From NCBI GenBank assembly GCA_003415625.1, contig PYIU01000001.1, positions 186,001 through 250,000 of the forward strand: a stretch of DNA of 64,000 nt, given 5' to 3'. The first letter of the stretch is position 1. Each line of letters starts with the position of its first letter. This DNA is from Aquanectria penicillioides (Eukaryota > Ascomycota > Sordariomycetes > Hypocreales > Nectriaceae). A model generated the notes under the pieces. It saw nothing but the letters and a program-made list of their open reading frames with translations. It was not told where the DNA came from and made no database searches. Positions 22,806-34,326 of this stretch are shown here, in pieces. A program made the position numbers and the translations under genes.

Positions 22806-24440
22806 CTACATTACCAAGACTGGAGAGACAGTTGTGACGATTTCCGTCCACCTTCGGAAGCCTTGCTCGGCCCAAATATTCTCTAGCGCTTCAACGGCTT
22901 TTGTAATACCGCGGAATTTCGTCCGGCCGTACAACGCCAGTAGCCGGCCGACGAAGAAATCGCGGTGGCTCGGCAAGACGCTTTCCGCGGCTGCGACGAA
23001 ATAGGGCCAAACCAATGCATGTGAGCCTGGTGTGTTATGACTGATGCTGAGAAGAATTATTCGTAGTTGTTCGAGAAGCCCATTAGAATCGCAGTGGAGC
23101 AGCTCAGATTCTGCTCGTCGCCGATAAAGTTCGCAAGCGAGCCTAATAGCGGCTTTCATCTGGTACACATGAGAGAAGACTCCGACTCTGCGTCCAAGGT
23201 GTAGTTAATGAAATCCAAGTAATCATCAGGGCCAGCCTGTATCAGGCGAACACCATCTAACTCTTGAGACATGGGAGTTCCAAAAAGTTCAAACCTGTGT
23301 CATTGGTTATGAGAATCAGAGTTTAAAATAATTCATCCCATACAAACGAAAAGAAAAGGGGACAACTCACATCTTTGCTTGCTGTTGGAAAAAGTCGCAG
23401 ATGGAACTGGAGGCCTCCACTTCTGGCATGCCAACTCGCTTCATGTTTCTAAGCATGCCTAAGAGATAAGTAAAGTCGTTGACCCCCTGTGATGGTCTCC
23501 CCGGTCAAAAGGAGCAAGACCGTGGCCCAGGTTGGAATGCTGAAGGGCTTTCCTAGCTGCAGATTGGCCGCATCTTGACGAAGATCTGATATAATGGCCA
23601 TCTGCTCGGTTTCAGCAATTTGCCGGAACTTTGGCGACATTGCTGCTAGATGAAATGCAGTCACTACCGAAATAGCGCGTTGCACCAGAGGATAAGCAAA
23701 CGCCAACGGCAATATGATGTCGCGGTACCCATTAGCTATCTTGTCCAATACGACCATAATGGGAGCAATCGAGTCAGAGACTATCCAAAGTAAGTGGGCT
23801 GAGTTCGCGAGAAGGAGCATTTCCAAGGGCGCACAATGTTGGAAAAGCCTCTTAGTGGTGGCTGGTAGCAATGGCAGGCTATCACGTGGCGATGGAGCAG
23901 ACCAAGGAGCCAATTCCGAGTCATTCCGTACCACCGCTACAGTAGCAGGAGCTGTCTCAGTCTCTGGAGGAGATAAGGTGTGCTCTGCAACCTGGCAGCT
24001 AGTCCAGGTTGAGGCGAACTGCTGGCCTACACCGTCACCATCGTCAAGAGTCCTTCTCTTGCGTCTCGAAGTTGCTGGAGTATGACTGGTGCCCAGCGAG
24101 GCATCGTCAAGCTGCTGTTTGCAACGCGTTGGGGATGTTGCCGCCAATCCCGGCAGTGCCGCAATGCCGAGGCCTGCTGGTTTTGGAGCAGCGCGTCCTC
24201 GTACGACTTTTCGCTTTGCTGTTTGAGAAGAAGTCGTCCAAGTGTAGTCAAAGTGATAGCGACGGCCTTGGCCTGAGCAAAGATGCCCTTTTTCTCACAT
24301 TTAAAGCATTGCGGCTCTGTCTTATCACAGATGATGCGACGATTAGAGCATTCCAGACACCCTAAAAATGCGGAGGAGTTGTCAATCGTAGCACTAGCCA
24401 AGGGGTCTAGGGGCCGCACCGTTGGGGATTTTGATCCCAC
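22806..24440 (-). pseudogene. Zn2Cys6 / fungal-specific TF domain regulator with at least three frameshifts
   Basis: Read from about 24440 downward, the first block is a zinc cluster, CLECSNRRIICDKTEPQCFK. Just after it a run of five T (24289-24293 on the plus strand) is one base short, so the sixth Cys (LCSGQGRRYHFDYTW) lies in another frame. The long middle exon (to about 23490) runs into a five-C run (23483-23487). There the frame again shifts before NDFTYLLGMLRNMKRVGMPE. After an intron that ends just before FELFGTPMSQ, a third shift lies near 23164-23170, before MKAAIRLACELYRRRAESE. The 3' part ends at 22806. A start ATG in frame is also missing: TGA precedes the first readable codon. 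It is therefore a dead gene, or three indel errors sit in one kilobase. Confidence 0.8.
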
Positions 24441-24913
24441 TCATACGCAGAATAGTACCACTGTATCAGAGTGTAATTTTACGTGATTATTGGGATGGCG
24501 ACTGCCGGGATTCAACAACTTTAGAAGAGGTGAGCAACTGGCAGACCTGTGTGTGGATGGAAGTGGATAAAGATGTGTCTAATGTCAACCCCGCACGATC
24601 CGTTAAGGTACTGTCACGAGATATAGGAGCAACTTACTCCGTAGTGGTCCCGCAAGTGACGTTCGTCTTTTGCGTGACAGCTACGTTAGATTCCATAGTT
24701 TTGGTCACTGCGAGCAGGGGTGGTTTACATGATAACAACCGGGCCAATTCGGACTGATGGTCGGGATAAGTTTGGGAGGTAGATACATAGAGACTGTCGC
24801 AAGAGATATAGGCCACTTGTATACAGTCCCTGTTGTAGGGTACCTTACACTTTTGCTAGTATGGCATAGTGGTCTACACGTGACAGAGACTTTCCAGATT
24901 GATTCCTGATATT
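24441..24913. other. Spacer between the broken regulator and the retrotransposon
   Basis: Normal base composition, no gene recognised. The sequence ends with GAAGC (24914-24918), the left copy of the target-site duplication. Confidence 0.4.
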
Positions 24914-24918
24914 GAAGC

Positions 24919-25177
24919 TGTCACGCAGAATCACACAGTAGATGCATATATAATGAGGTCTATTAAAAGCCTTGTTTTCTATAAAGGGAATATTGTCTTA
25001 GAGCTCCCTTTTATCTATATTAAGCTTGCTCTAACCGGGTTCTATGCCCTATTGAGCTTACCTAAAATGGATCTAATGCTTAGGTCAAAAGATAGAGCTT
25101 TAAGCTAGCTATATAACAGCCATATATAATAGATATGGCCTTTAATAATATCCTTATTAGTTCTATATTCTGCAATA
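24919..25177 (-). repeat. Left LTR (3' LTR of the copia element)
   Basis: This 259 nt repeat matches 32468-32732. Its outer 35 bases keep C and G (TGTCACGCAGAATCACACAG). Inward it is turned to AT by transitions, ending TGCAATA where the right copy has CGCGACA. Confidence 0.88.
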
Positions 25178-27307
25178 TATCCCTTAATTAAAAGACTATA
25201 AAGCTATTTATATAGTATTCTAATTGCTTCTATACTTTATTCCTAAAGTTGCATTAAGGATTAATGTATTTATTGCTTACCTTTTTCTATTAATATGCTT
25301 AGCTAGACTTTTAATTGGTTTAGTGTATTTATTAGTTTTAAGCAGTAAATTAAATAATATATATAAAGTAAAAAAAAGTAAGCTTAGCTATACTATATTT
25401 AAGCTTTATATAGCTAGTTTTTAGCTTTCTTTTTTCTTTCTTTATTAATATCTCTTATTGCTAATATAGTTTATTATAGATCTTTATTTTAGCTGCTCTC
25501 TTTATAAGAAAGTTTAGTAATAGCTTTCTTTTAAGGTTCTTTCTAAAGGTATATCCTTTTAATTTAAAGATTGGCTTAATATTGCTAATTCTTTCTCTTC
25601 TTTTTAAGCTTTAGAGTCCCTAATGCTATTAATACCTTTAGTATTGCTATTACTGGCTCCTTTTTTACTCTTGCTTCCTTTATATAAGCGCTAATGCTTG
25701 CTAAAAAGCTTGGTTTATTATTTTAAGCTTTTAATATATATAAATAGCTTACTAACTTCTTTTAATTCTCTATACTTAAGCCTTATATTCTTAAGGATCC
25801 TTTCTATAAAGGATATATTTATATGGCTATTGCTAGTAAAAGCAATAAAGGATATTGTTTTAAGAGCGCTAGTTGCTCTTAATAGTACTCTATATATAAG
25901 GCTAGCAATTACTAATACTATTTTTAATAAGCTTAATCTCTTCTTTCTATACTTATAATTATATTGCTAACTATTTATATTTTAATCCCTTTATTATAGC
26001 TTCTATTGCCTAATAGATATTATTGGCCCTTAATATTAATAATAAAAAGGTATATTGCTTCTCCTTAATTATAAGTATAGGTTTTAACTTTTAAGCAAAT
26101 ATATAACTAATGCTATATAGTATTATAATTATAGCTTAATCTTTTAGTAAAGGAAAACTCTATTTATTTATTAAGTATTAAGGCTAGTTTTAGGACTAGT
26201 ATGCTTATATACCCTTTAATTCTAAAGACTAATAAGGAGTAATGCCTTTAGGTAAAGCAATTCATTAAAAAAGGCATTAACCTTCTATAAATCTATTATA
26301 GTCTATATATAAGTAAAGTTATAAAGTATTTAGCATTAAGGAGTTATAGCATTTAGGAGTTCTAAAGTTTAAAGTTTATTTCTATTTGCCTCTTTTAGTA
26401 CTTTACTAAAAGAGGGGGGGGCTTTATATATATTTAAGGCAATTAATTTTATACCTTCCTTTTTAAGTGCCTTTATTATAATATTTATATATATAAATCG
26501 ATTAAATTAAGCATTATTCTAAAGTATTTAAAGCGCTATTGCAATAGTGCTTTAGTAAGTCTATCTATTAATATCTTAATAGTAGGAAGGTAAGTGACTT
26601 TAAATAATCCCTTTTTATATTTCTGCCTTAATTATATATTATAGATATTTATATAGTATAGATAAATATTAATTTATTTACTTTCTTTAAGTATTAAATA
26701 TATAGTCTATTAATTATTATAATAAATTAAAAATTCATTTAAATTTAATAATAGCTTTATTTACTTAAAAAGGCACTAAAGAGCTATTATCTTATATACT
26801 ATTTTATTTAAAGCAAGTAGCTCTACTTTAATTATAGATATAGTTATAGTGGATTAATGCATTGCTTTTTAAATAATTAGTTTATTAAATAGGCTAATAA
26901 AATATCCTTAAGATAACTTCCTTATAAAAGAATTATCTATAAAGGATGCATTACTTACTATTCTTAATACTTAAATTTCCTTACTCTCTTTATATTAAAT
27001 AGTAAACCTGCTTATTGTATAGAGATAGTAAAGAGCTTAATTTACTGCATTTTAGTGCTTAGTTCTTAGGTTAGTTAAAAACTATAAGAGTTTGCTTACT
27101 ATAAAGGCAATATTAAGTTGGATTATAATTACTATATAGAGCAATAATCTTACCTTTTCTTAATACTTCTTAATCTTTTATTTAGTTGCTTAGTCTTTAT
27201 GCTTTTATAGCTTTATTCCTAAAATTAATATTAATAGAAATAAGCTTTATTTTAATATTTCAAACTTATAGATAATTTTATTAATATATGCCTTATAGCT
27301 AAAAAAG

Positions 27308-27480
27308 ATCTATCTTTTAGAGCAATTATAGATAATTTGCACTTTAAGGAAATACTTAACTTTATTTTGCTTATATAGTTTATATATTTATTTTAAGCTA
27401 TTAATTAATATATTAGCTATATTTATATTATCCTTATAGAAAGCAATAATAATATTATCTATAAAGAATATTAAAAAGAG
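27308..27480 (-). pseudogene. Remnant of copia reverse transcriptase, active-site region
   Basis: On the minus strand, 27468-27442 reads FFIDNIIIA, the decayed FVDD box that carries the two catalytic aspartates; the second Asp has become Asn. Downstream residues YKDNINIANILINSLK and KYFLKVQII follow the copia family order, with TAA and TAG stops where CAA/CAG codons are expected. That is the pattern of C-to-T mutation. Confidence 0.72.
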
Positions 27481-30034
27481 CTTTTAATTAATAAAATAGA
27501 ATAAGTATAGCTCTTCCTTATACTATTTAAGCTTAAGTTTAATAAAAGTTACTCTTAATTCTTAGAACTAAAGTTATAGTAAGTCCTTAAGACTATATAA
27601 TGCTTTATGCAATTCTATATACTTACCTTATTGCTTAAATCTATTTAATAGCTTATATATTACTAATATTTTATACTTACTTTTTATTGCATTAAGAAAT
27701 GCATTTTTAATATTAAATTATAGAAGTTTTAGATTGAATTATACTACTAAAGCCATTAATATATAGAAAGTATGCACTATAAGTATAGCTATATAAATGC
27801 TCTTAATTATTAAGCTTTCCTATAGGTTATTGTATATATATATCTATACTTTATATTTATTTAGGTAACTAGCGCTATTAAACTTATAGGTAAATACTTA
27901 CTTTAGCGGTAGTAGTTTGGATCTTGCCTTTAAGAGCTTAATTTCAATTTAGGTCCCTTTCTCTTTTAAGGTTTAAATCTCTCTTTTTACTGCCTTAATG
28001 AATTTATTATAAAGTAGATAATTTTATATCTTTTTTTAGTTCTATAGTAATAGGCTTAAAAGGTTTTATTAATATATTTTTAAGCCTATTATTATAGCCT
28101 TTATTTATATATTGTTTTTTTATAAGTAGGCTACTATTATTATAGTAAATACTATTTAATAGCTCCTTTTATTCTAACTGTCTTAAAGTGGTTAATTAAA
28201 CTAAATTCCTATTAATAGGGTATTTTAAAATGCATTATTTAGATGCCTATTAGGGTAGTGTTTCTAAAGAATGCTTTAGTCTTATATATATCTAGCATTT
28301 TATCTTTCCTTAATGCATTTACTGCTATATATTAGTTGTATTAGTTTTTTACTTGCTTTTCCCCTTTTTCTATTAATTGTATTGCTGCTTTAAATTTGGG
28401 ATTTGCTAGCTTTTAGTAGTAGTATTGCTAGGTTTTTATTTAAGGTTAAGTCTTTCTCTATTTTATCTATTCTTTCTATTAAATCTATAATAGGCTCTTA
28501 TTTATTATTTGCTTTTTAAGCTGTATATTATAATTAGCTTTATGCTTTTTGTTTTAGTTATTATTAAGGGGTTACTTTTAGGGTTTTTTGTTCTATTAGA
28601 TTCTATTCTTATAGATAAAGATTTAATACCTTTTATTCTATATATCTATATTTTAGATTATTAAAGTAAACTTTCTATTAAGATTCTATTAATACATTTC
28701 TATATATTAATTTAATTTTTAGTATTTAATAAAGAGTTTAAAGTCTATAAGCTATTTAATTAGTTTTATGCTTAATAAGCTTTATTACTTAATATTTTAT
28801 GCTTTTTTATGCATTTACCCTTAAGTCTAAACTCTCTATTATTTCTATTTTAAATGATTTATTTTTTGCTGCAATTAACTTAAGGAAAGTAAGTTCTGCT
28901 TCTTCCTTTTGGTCTATAATCTAAAGGTATTCTATTAAAAAGCTTAGTTTATTAATTAAAATCTCTTGCTCTTAAGCTTCTTCCTTATAGAATGTACACT
29001 TATTAAATGTAATATTATATATAGTAATTACCCATCTAAACTAGAGTATCTATATCCAATACAGATTGCTAGTAGAGTATTTAATTAAGTATTTAATATA
29101 TTCCCTAAGGCTTGTCTTAAATAGTCTTTTATCCCTTTCTGCCTTTCTATCTTTATATAATAGGTATGCTTTATATTTATATATATAGATTCTATTTTAA
29201 TTAAGGTATAGGTCTATTATAAGCTCCTTTATTTAAAGGTAAGTATTATTTTAGAACTAACTTTCTAATATCTCTATTAGCATTTTTATGCTTAATAATT
29301 AATATAGGCTTATATTATATAGAAATACTATATATATTGTAGTTTTTAACTATAGGTTCTATAGTAGGTTTGCTCTATTTATTATTTTAATTAAGTATAC
29401 TATTAGCTTTTATCTTATTTATTTTACTAGTCCATTTGGCTTATAAGTATAAAGTAGAGTAAGCTTAAGAATAATGCCTTTATTGCATGCTTAAGTCTAA
29501 TATTCTATAAACCCTTATATAGTAATTACAGCCTTTTTATTATCTTGCTTAATTCTATAGATTAAAAGGCTAAATTATCTTTTAATCTATTTCTTAAAGT
29601 ACACTAAAGCATTAAATATTATATTATATTTCTTATTTAATAGGGGGAATATATATAGTATCTTTATATATTTATCTTTAATTATTAGGAGCTATTTTAT
29701 TTTATTGTAACTTTATAGAAAGTCTTAAAGGTTCTAATAGATACACTAAAATAGGCATAGAGATATATATTATAGAGGCTTATGCAATATTACCTATTTT
29801 ATATATACTATAGCATAATGCATATAGTTAATACACTTAATTCTAGTTATTAATACATTCCTAATATTAAATACTAGCTTTTTAAGTGCCTTAAGGCCAA
29901 AATAGCCTAACCTAAAGTACTAAAGCTATTTTATATTTTCTTTTAATTGTAAAGGATCCCTTAATGGTCTTTTGCTTTATAAGCATTGCTTTCTTTTATT
30001 GTTTGCTTCTATAAGCATTATTATTAGTAGCTTA

Positions 30035-30181
30035 TATAAAGATAGCGCTAGGCGCATATAAATATGCAACAACCAGGCCCCTTATATACAGTTGTATAGC
30101 ACAATTCCGGCACATTATGCCTGAATTGCTTGATCTTTTGGGTCTATTGGTCGAGTGGGCATGCCACCCCACCTCTTCACA
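30035..30181 (+). repeat. Left LTR of the miniature element
   Basis: 147 nt. It differs from the right copy at about eleven sites, all transitions. Ten look like mutations in this copy, mostly TG changed to TA, which is RIP type. Confidence 0.88.
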
Positions 30182-30222
30182 ATTATTCAGGCACAACATG
30201 GGTCTTCTGGCTGTGCGAGGTC

Positions 30223-30239
30223 GTGGGTTCGAATCCCAC
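30223..30239 (+). other. tRNA T-arm-like sequence (Pol III B-box)
   Basis: GTGGGTTCGAATCCCAC forms a perfect 5 bp stem with the seven-base T loop of a tRNA and includes the B-box GGTTCGAATCC. TGGTCGAGTGG, an A-box-like match, lies about 75 nt upstream, inside the left LTR. The acceptor and anticodon arms do not fold, so this is not a tRNA gene. Confidence 0.6.
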
Positions 30240-30528
30240 CTGCGAGGCAGAACAAATGGAGTGTCCGACCACATGCTTACGTTGGGCTCATAAGGCAGGT
30301 ATGCAGTTGCCTGCTGCAACCGAGCCTTAGGGGTTGACATCTATTGTGTATCCCTAGGCACAAAGGACCGGCCTACTCAGGTTGATGCATACTACGAAGC
30401 TAGCCTACAGGCATTTATCCTGGACCCCAGCTTCCTTAAGTGCGCACTAGAAAGGTTACAGAAGGGATAGCTTGGCCCTATAATACAGCATTACAGCTCG
30501 GGACGCGCTGCTATTGAGGGGGGATAAT

Positions 30529-30675
30529 TGTAAGGATAGCGCTGGGCGCATACGAATATGCGACAACCAGGCCCCTTATATACAGTTGTGTGGCACAATT
30601 CCGGCACGTTGTGCCTGAATTGCTTGATCTTTTGGGTCTATTGGTCGAGTGGGCATGCCACCCCACCTCTTTACA
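30529..30675 (+). repeat. Right LTR of the miniature element
   Basis: 147 nt, close to the ancestral form, starting TGTAAGGATAGC and ending CTCTTTACA. It is followed by the duplicated target GCTTA. Confidence 0.88.
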
Positions 30676-32390
30676 GCTTACTGCATAAAATTAAGTTTTA
30701 TGCTTTTTGCACTAATATAAAGAAGTAAAAGGAAAGTGGCTTATATTTAAGAAAGTTAAGATTATATTTTATAGTTAAATAAAGTATAATTAAGCTTTTT
30801 TTCTCTATTCCTATATATAGTGTGTTATTGTATTTATAAACTTAAAGCCTACTTTTATGCAATTAAGCTTAAAATATTATATTTATATAAAATCCTTTTA
30901 TATAGGCAATATCCTAAAAAATAAAATTAATTATATAGTTTCTATTAGCTCCTTTTAGAAGATTCTTAAGCTTTTATTATTCTATTTCTATAATTAAAAA
31001 TATAGTAAAACTTACTTTTACTATTTAGCTATCCTTATATAATTTAAATGTTTTTAGGTTTAGAAGCTTTATATTATTTATAATATAAAGCGCACTATAA
31101 TTATTTAATAGTATACTTTAGGATAGTATATAAGGTTTATTAAATGCTATATATACTTTATTTTTTAAGGCATTTAAGTAAAAATTGTTTAAGTCTATAT
31201 AGACTGCTATAACCTCCTTTAGGGTATCTAGAATATTGCTTATTAAGCTTTTATTTTTACTTTCTTCTATTAGAATTTTAGCTTTTAAGCTTTACTACTT
31301 TAGATCCTTATATTAGATTTAGATTTTCTTATAATAGTTTTCTTTTAGTATAAAGTAAAGCTTTTACTTCTTTTTAATTAATGCATACTTTATAATCTAA
31401 TATTTTTTTATCTTTTAGAAGTGCTTAAAAGTTGCTTTATATAGGCAATTATATTTCTAGCTATTAAAGTATTTATTTAATAATATAAATGCTTTATATT
31501 TCTAAAAGTAAGTATTTCTATTAGTAATAATAAATATACTAAAAATATTAGTATAATCTAAAAGCATTTCCTTTAGCTTCTTGCCCTTTATCTTACTTAT
31601 AATTAAATCTATTAATTAGCAATTTACTTAAATTAATTTAAAGCATTTTTTAATAGCATTAAGGAAGTTTTAAATTTTAGTATTCCTTTAAATCTTTAGA
31701 ATTTTATAGTATATTCTATCTATATAAGCCTTACTTTAGCTAATATATTAAGTTTAAGAATTAATATTTATACATTTAGCTTCCTAAAGTATTACTTTAT
31801 AGTATCTATAAGTATCTTTTTTTAAGCTTATTTTACTTAATGCTAGCTGCTTTATAATTTCCTTTATAAATTGCCTTAAGGTAATTTAATAGATTTAAAT
31901 CTAAAATTAATTAAAGAGGTTTTATTAAATAAAGGCATAAATACTTAATTTTATAGTGTTTGCAATCTATATCTATATTGCTTAAGCTTTAAATGCTTTA
32001 ATCCTAATATTAGCCTACTTCTTTTAGTATTCCTTAAAGATTAAAGAATAGTATACTAAAAATTCTAATTTATATCTTTTTTAAGGGGTTGCTTTATTAT
32101 ATTTAGCTTTTATAATAGTAATTATAAGTATAGTTTGCTTCTTTATAGTATTAAAGGGCTTATTGTCCTTACTTAAGTCTATTAAGTCCTAAAGGTTTTA
32201 GTCTTAAGTATAGTTCTTAAGGACTATAATCTATAGCATTTATTATTCTTTAGTATAAAGTTTAACCTTTATAGGTATAAATACTAGCTAATTATAGTCT
32301 ATATCCATTTTATATATAAATTAAATAAATTAAGCTTAAGCTAATTATATAAAATAATTAAAATTATAATAAAAGAAATAATAGCAATAA

Positions 32391-32419
<29 letters not shown>
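32391..32419. repeat. (AAT)n microsatellite
   Basis: About nine to ten uninterrupted AAT units lie just inside the right LTR of the copia element. Confidence 0.9.
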
Positions 32420-32421
<2 letters not shown>

Positions 32422-32467
32422 GTAATAATCTTATAGTAAAAGTTATAGGGTATTACCTACTTAAGCT

Positions 32468-32732
32468 TATAACTATTATATAGAATTATATAGTAAATGC
32501 ATATATAATAAGGTCTATTAAAAGCCTTATTTTCTATAAAGGGAATATTATCTTAGAGCTCCCTTTTATCTATATTAAGCTTGCTCTAACCGGGTTCCAT
32601 GCCCTATTAAGCTTACCCAAAATGGATCCAATGCTTGGGTCAAAAGACGGAGCTCCGAGCTGGCTGTGTGATAGCCACACGTGATGGATACGGCCTTTAA
32701 CGATATCCTCGTTAGTTCCGTATCCCGCGACA
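32468..32732 (-). repeat. Right LTR (5' LTR of the copia element)
   Basis: This 265 nt repeat matches the left LTR with a six-base difference near its inner end. The inner half is AT-mutated. The outer 130 bases are nearly untouched (GACGGAGCTCCGAGCTGGCT) and end CGCGACA before GAAGC. Confidence 0.88.
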
Positions 32733-32899
32733 GAAGCCCGGTCTCTCATCTCAATTCGTCGAGCTAGTCCATAAGCGCTTGGTCACGTGGTTGGTTCACT
32801 TCTCCCTAAATCCTTCGGCCATAATGAAGGCGCCATGTCCCTGCTCAAGTCTAAGATAATTCTATCTCTTACTAGATATCACCAAATGTCCTAACAATC

Positions 32900-34193
32900 A
32901 TGTCAACGCCTCCCGAATCGCGCTCGGCCGCCAAAGGGCGGAAACGAGAGCGCGACCGGGAAAATCAGCGCCAAAAACGCCTGAGAGACAAAGATACCGT
33001 TCAGCAACTGGAGCAGCGAAATGCGCACCTGGAACAACACTTGCGTGCGCTGTACAGCGGTTCTGTGGGAGATACACAGCATCTATATGATACCATTCGG
33101 TCACTCCAGGAGGATAACGAGCAGTTGCGCAGGCAACTCAGCCAGGTCGATGCATTTGTCAGCCGTTGGGCAACTCTCCGTCAAGAGAACTCCCCTCAAA
33201 GTCATAGTACCAGTCAGAGCCAATTATTACCCACTCCAAGATCTGAGAATGGACTACCAGTGAATGCTAGTATGTGACACTGTGATTCGATAATCCAACA
33301 CTTGTGCTGATGTAACTTGAACTGACTCATGATAGGCTCTCACACCTCTCAATATTGCGCGCCTATAGCCCAAAACAGTCCCAATGTGACATCAAATGAC
33401 CCCAACCCAATAGTTGAAGTTGAAATGCACAGCCCCGAGGTCCCAGAATTGACTGTGTCAACAGAGATACTGGAAGAAGTCCTCGCGCTGCCGGTATGGA
33501 AAAGGCTGCCGGCAAGACATGTGACTCTTTGGGGATGCTCTGATCTGTATATGGATACGATCGAGAAATTGCGGGCGTCACCAGAGAAATTTCAAATGTG
33601 TGGTCCTGAACCCAGCATGTCAGACTTACTTTTGGGCAACTCTTCAAATGAGCTTGCAAACGCAATATTTGAGTCGACCAAGGAGAATCTGTCGCGTCGG
33701 CCTGAGAAACTTGCAATTAACTGGGTGTGCTATATCATGGTCAGGGTAAGCATTGCGCAAATATGGGATACGTGAAGAACTTCTGGCTTACGCTTTGTCA
33801 CAGTGGATGATAGACCCGACTGAGGACAATTACAATCGCATTCCGTCCATGCTTCATCCCACGCCGACGCAATTATTTATTCCCCATCCACCAGGGGTCG
33901 ACTACATCATCTGGCCGCAGATCCGGGATAACTATATTAGACACGGGAGAAAGTACCCTCATGAAGCAGTTGCCGGTCTCCTCTTCTGCACTTGGCGCAT
34001 TCGCAGCACGCCTAATGCCGATTTTATCATTTTTGACGAGAACGGCCAGCTGCTCATTGATCCCGACTTTCTCAGCAGGATCTCTACGGTTGACGGTTGG
34101 GTCCTCCTAGACAAGTTTTGGATTGAGTATCCAGAGTTAACAGAAGGCCTGGACCCTGTAAAACACCGCATCTCAGAAGAAGATCTAGTATAA
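32900..34193 (+). CDS. bZIP transcription factor with DUF3425 domain
   Basis: Three exons (32900-33269, 33336-33745, 33804-34193) give 389 residues. The basic region reads KGRKRERDRENQRQKRLRDK (about residues 12-32). It is followed by a leucine-zipper-like coiled coil with heptads QLEQRNAHLEQHLRAL and IRSLQEDNEQLRRQLSQV. The C-terminal 250 residues are the DUF3425 regulatory domain common in fungal bZIPs, with YIMVRWMIDPTEDNYNRIPS and DYIIWPQIRDNYI as markers. Such proteins bind palindromic DNA and often control stress or secondary metabolism. The gene starts only 163 nt from the retrotransposon edge, so its promoter may be affected by the silenced repeat. Confidence 0.92.
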
Positions 34194-34326
34194 AGACAGA
34201 AACACCTTGACTCAAGTCTATTTCGGATCCCATAGGAATAGTTCATCCGCTAAATCATCTACATAATGAATAATTCTAATATCACAAAGTCACAAGATAG
34301 CCATGCTAACTCAACCGAGGACCAAT

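Larger units (their letters stand above)
30035..30675 (+). mobile_element. TRIM-like miniature LTR element nested in the copia element
   Basis: Two 147 nt direct repeats (30035-30181, 30529-30675) flank a 347 nt non-coding interior of normal base composition inside the AT-rich block. GCTTA lies directly before (30030-30034) and after (30676-30680), a perfect 5 bp target duplication. The right LTR starts TGTAA and ends TTACA, short inverted ends of the TG...CA type. Just before it, GAGGGGGGA (30516-30524) is a good polypurine tract. The interior codes for nothing, so it must have moved with proteins from another element. These are the defining traits of terminal-repeat retrotransposons in miniature. 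Confidence 0.88.
24919..32732 (-). mobile_element. Ty1/copia LTR retrotransposon, RIP-degraded, with intact 5 bp target duplication
   Basis: Two direct repeats (24919-25177 and 32468-32732) enclose 7.3 kb of extremely AT-rich DNA. The element starts with TG and its right end is GACA (TGTC/GACA inverted ends). GAAGC lies at 24914-24918 and again at 32733-32737, a clean target-site duplication. The minus strand shows a decayed reverse transcriptase: FFIDNIIIAFYKDNINIA is F-V-D-D-I-I-I-A of copia elements with transition mutations. KYFLKVQII and SKR follow in the copia order. A purine-rich AAGGGA lies before the left LTR on the minus strand, as expected for a 3' LTR there. No long open frame survives. 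A younger miniature LTR element is nested inside (30035-30675). Confidence 0.88.

Noticed and set aside
25224..25958. Open frames of 60-90 codons in the AT-rich block
   Set aside because: They consist of Leu, Ile, Tyr and Lys codons from AT-rich DNA and run on the strand opposite to the copia reading direction.
30130..30250. A tRNA gene suggested by A-box, B-box and a perfect T-arm
   Set aside because: The acceptor, D and anticodon arms do not fold, and the A-box-like part belongs to an LTR that is repeated at 30529-30675 without a B-box.
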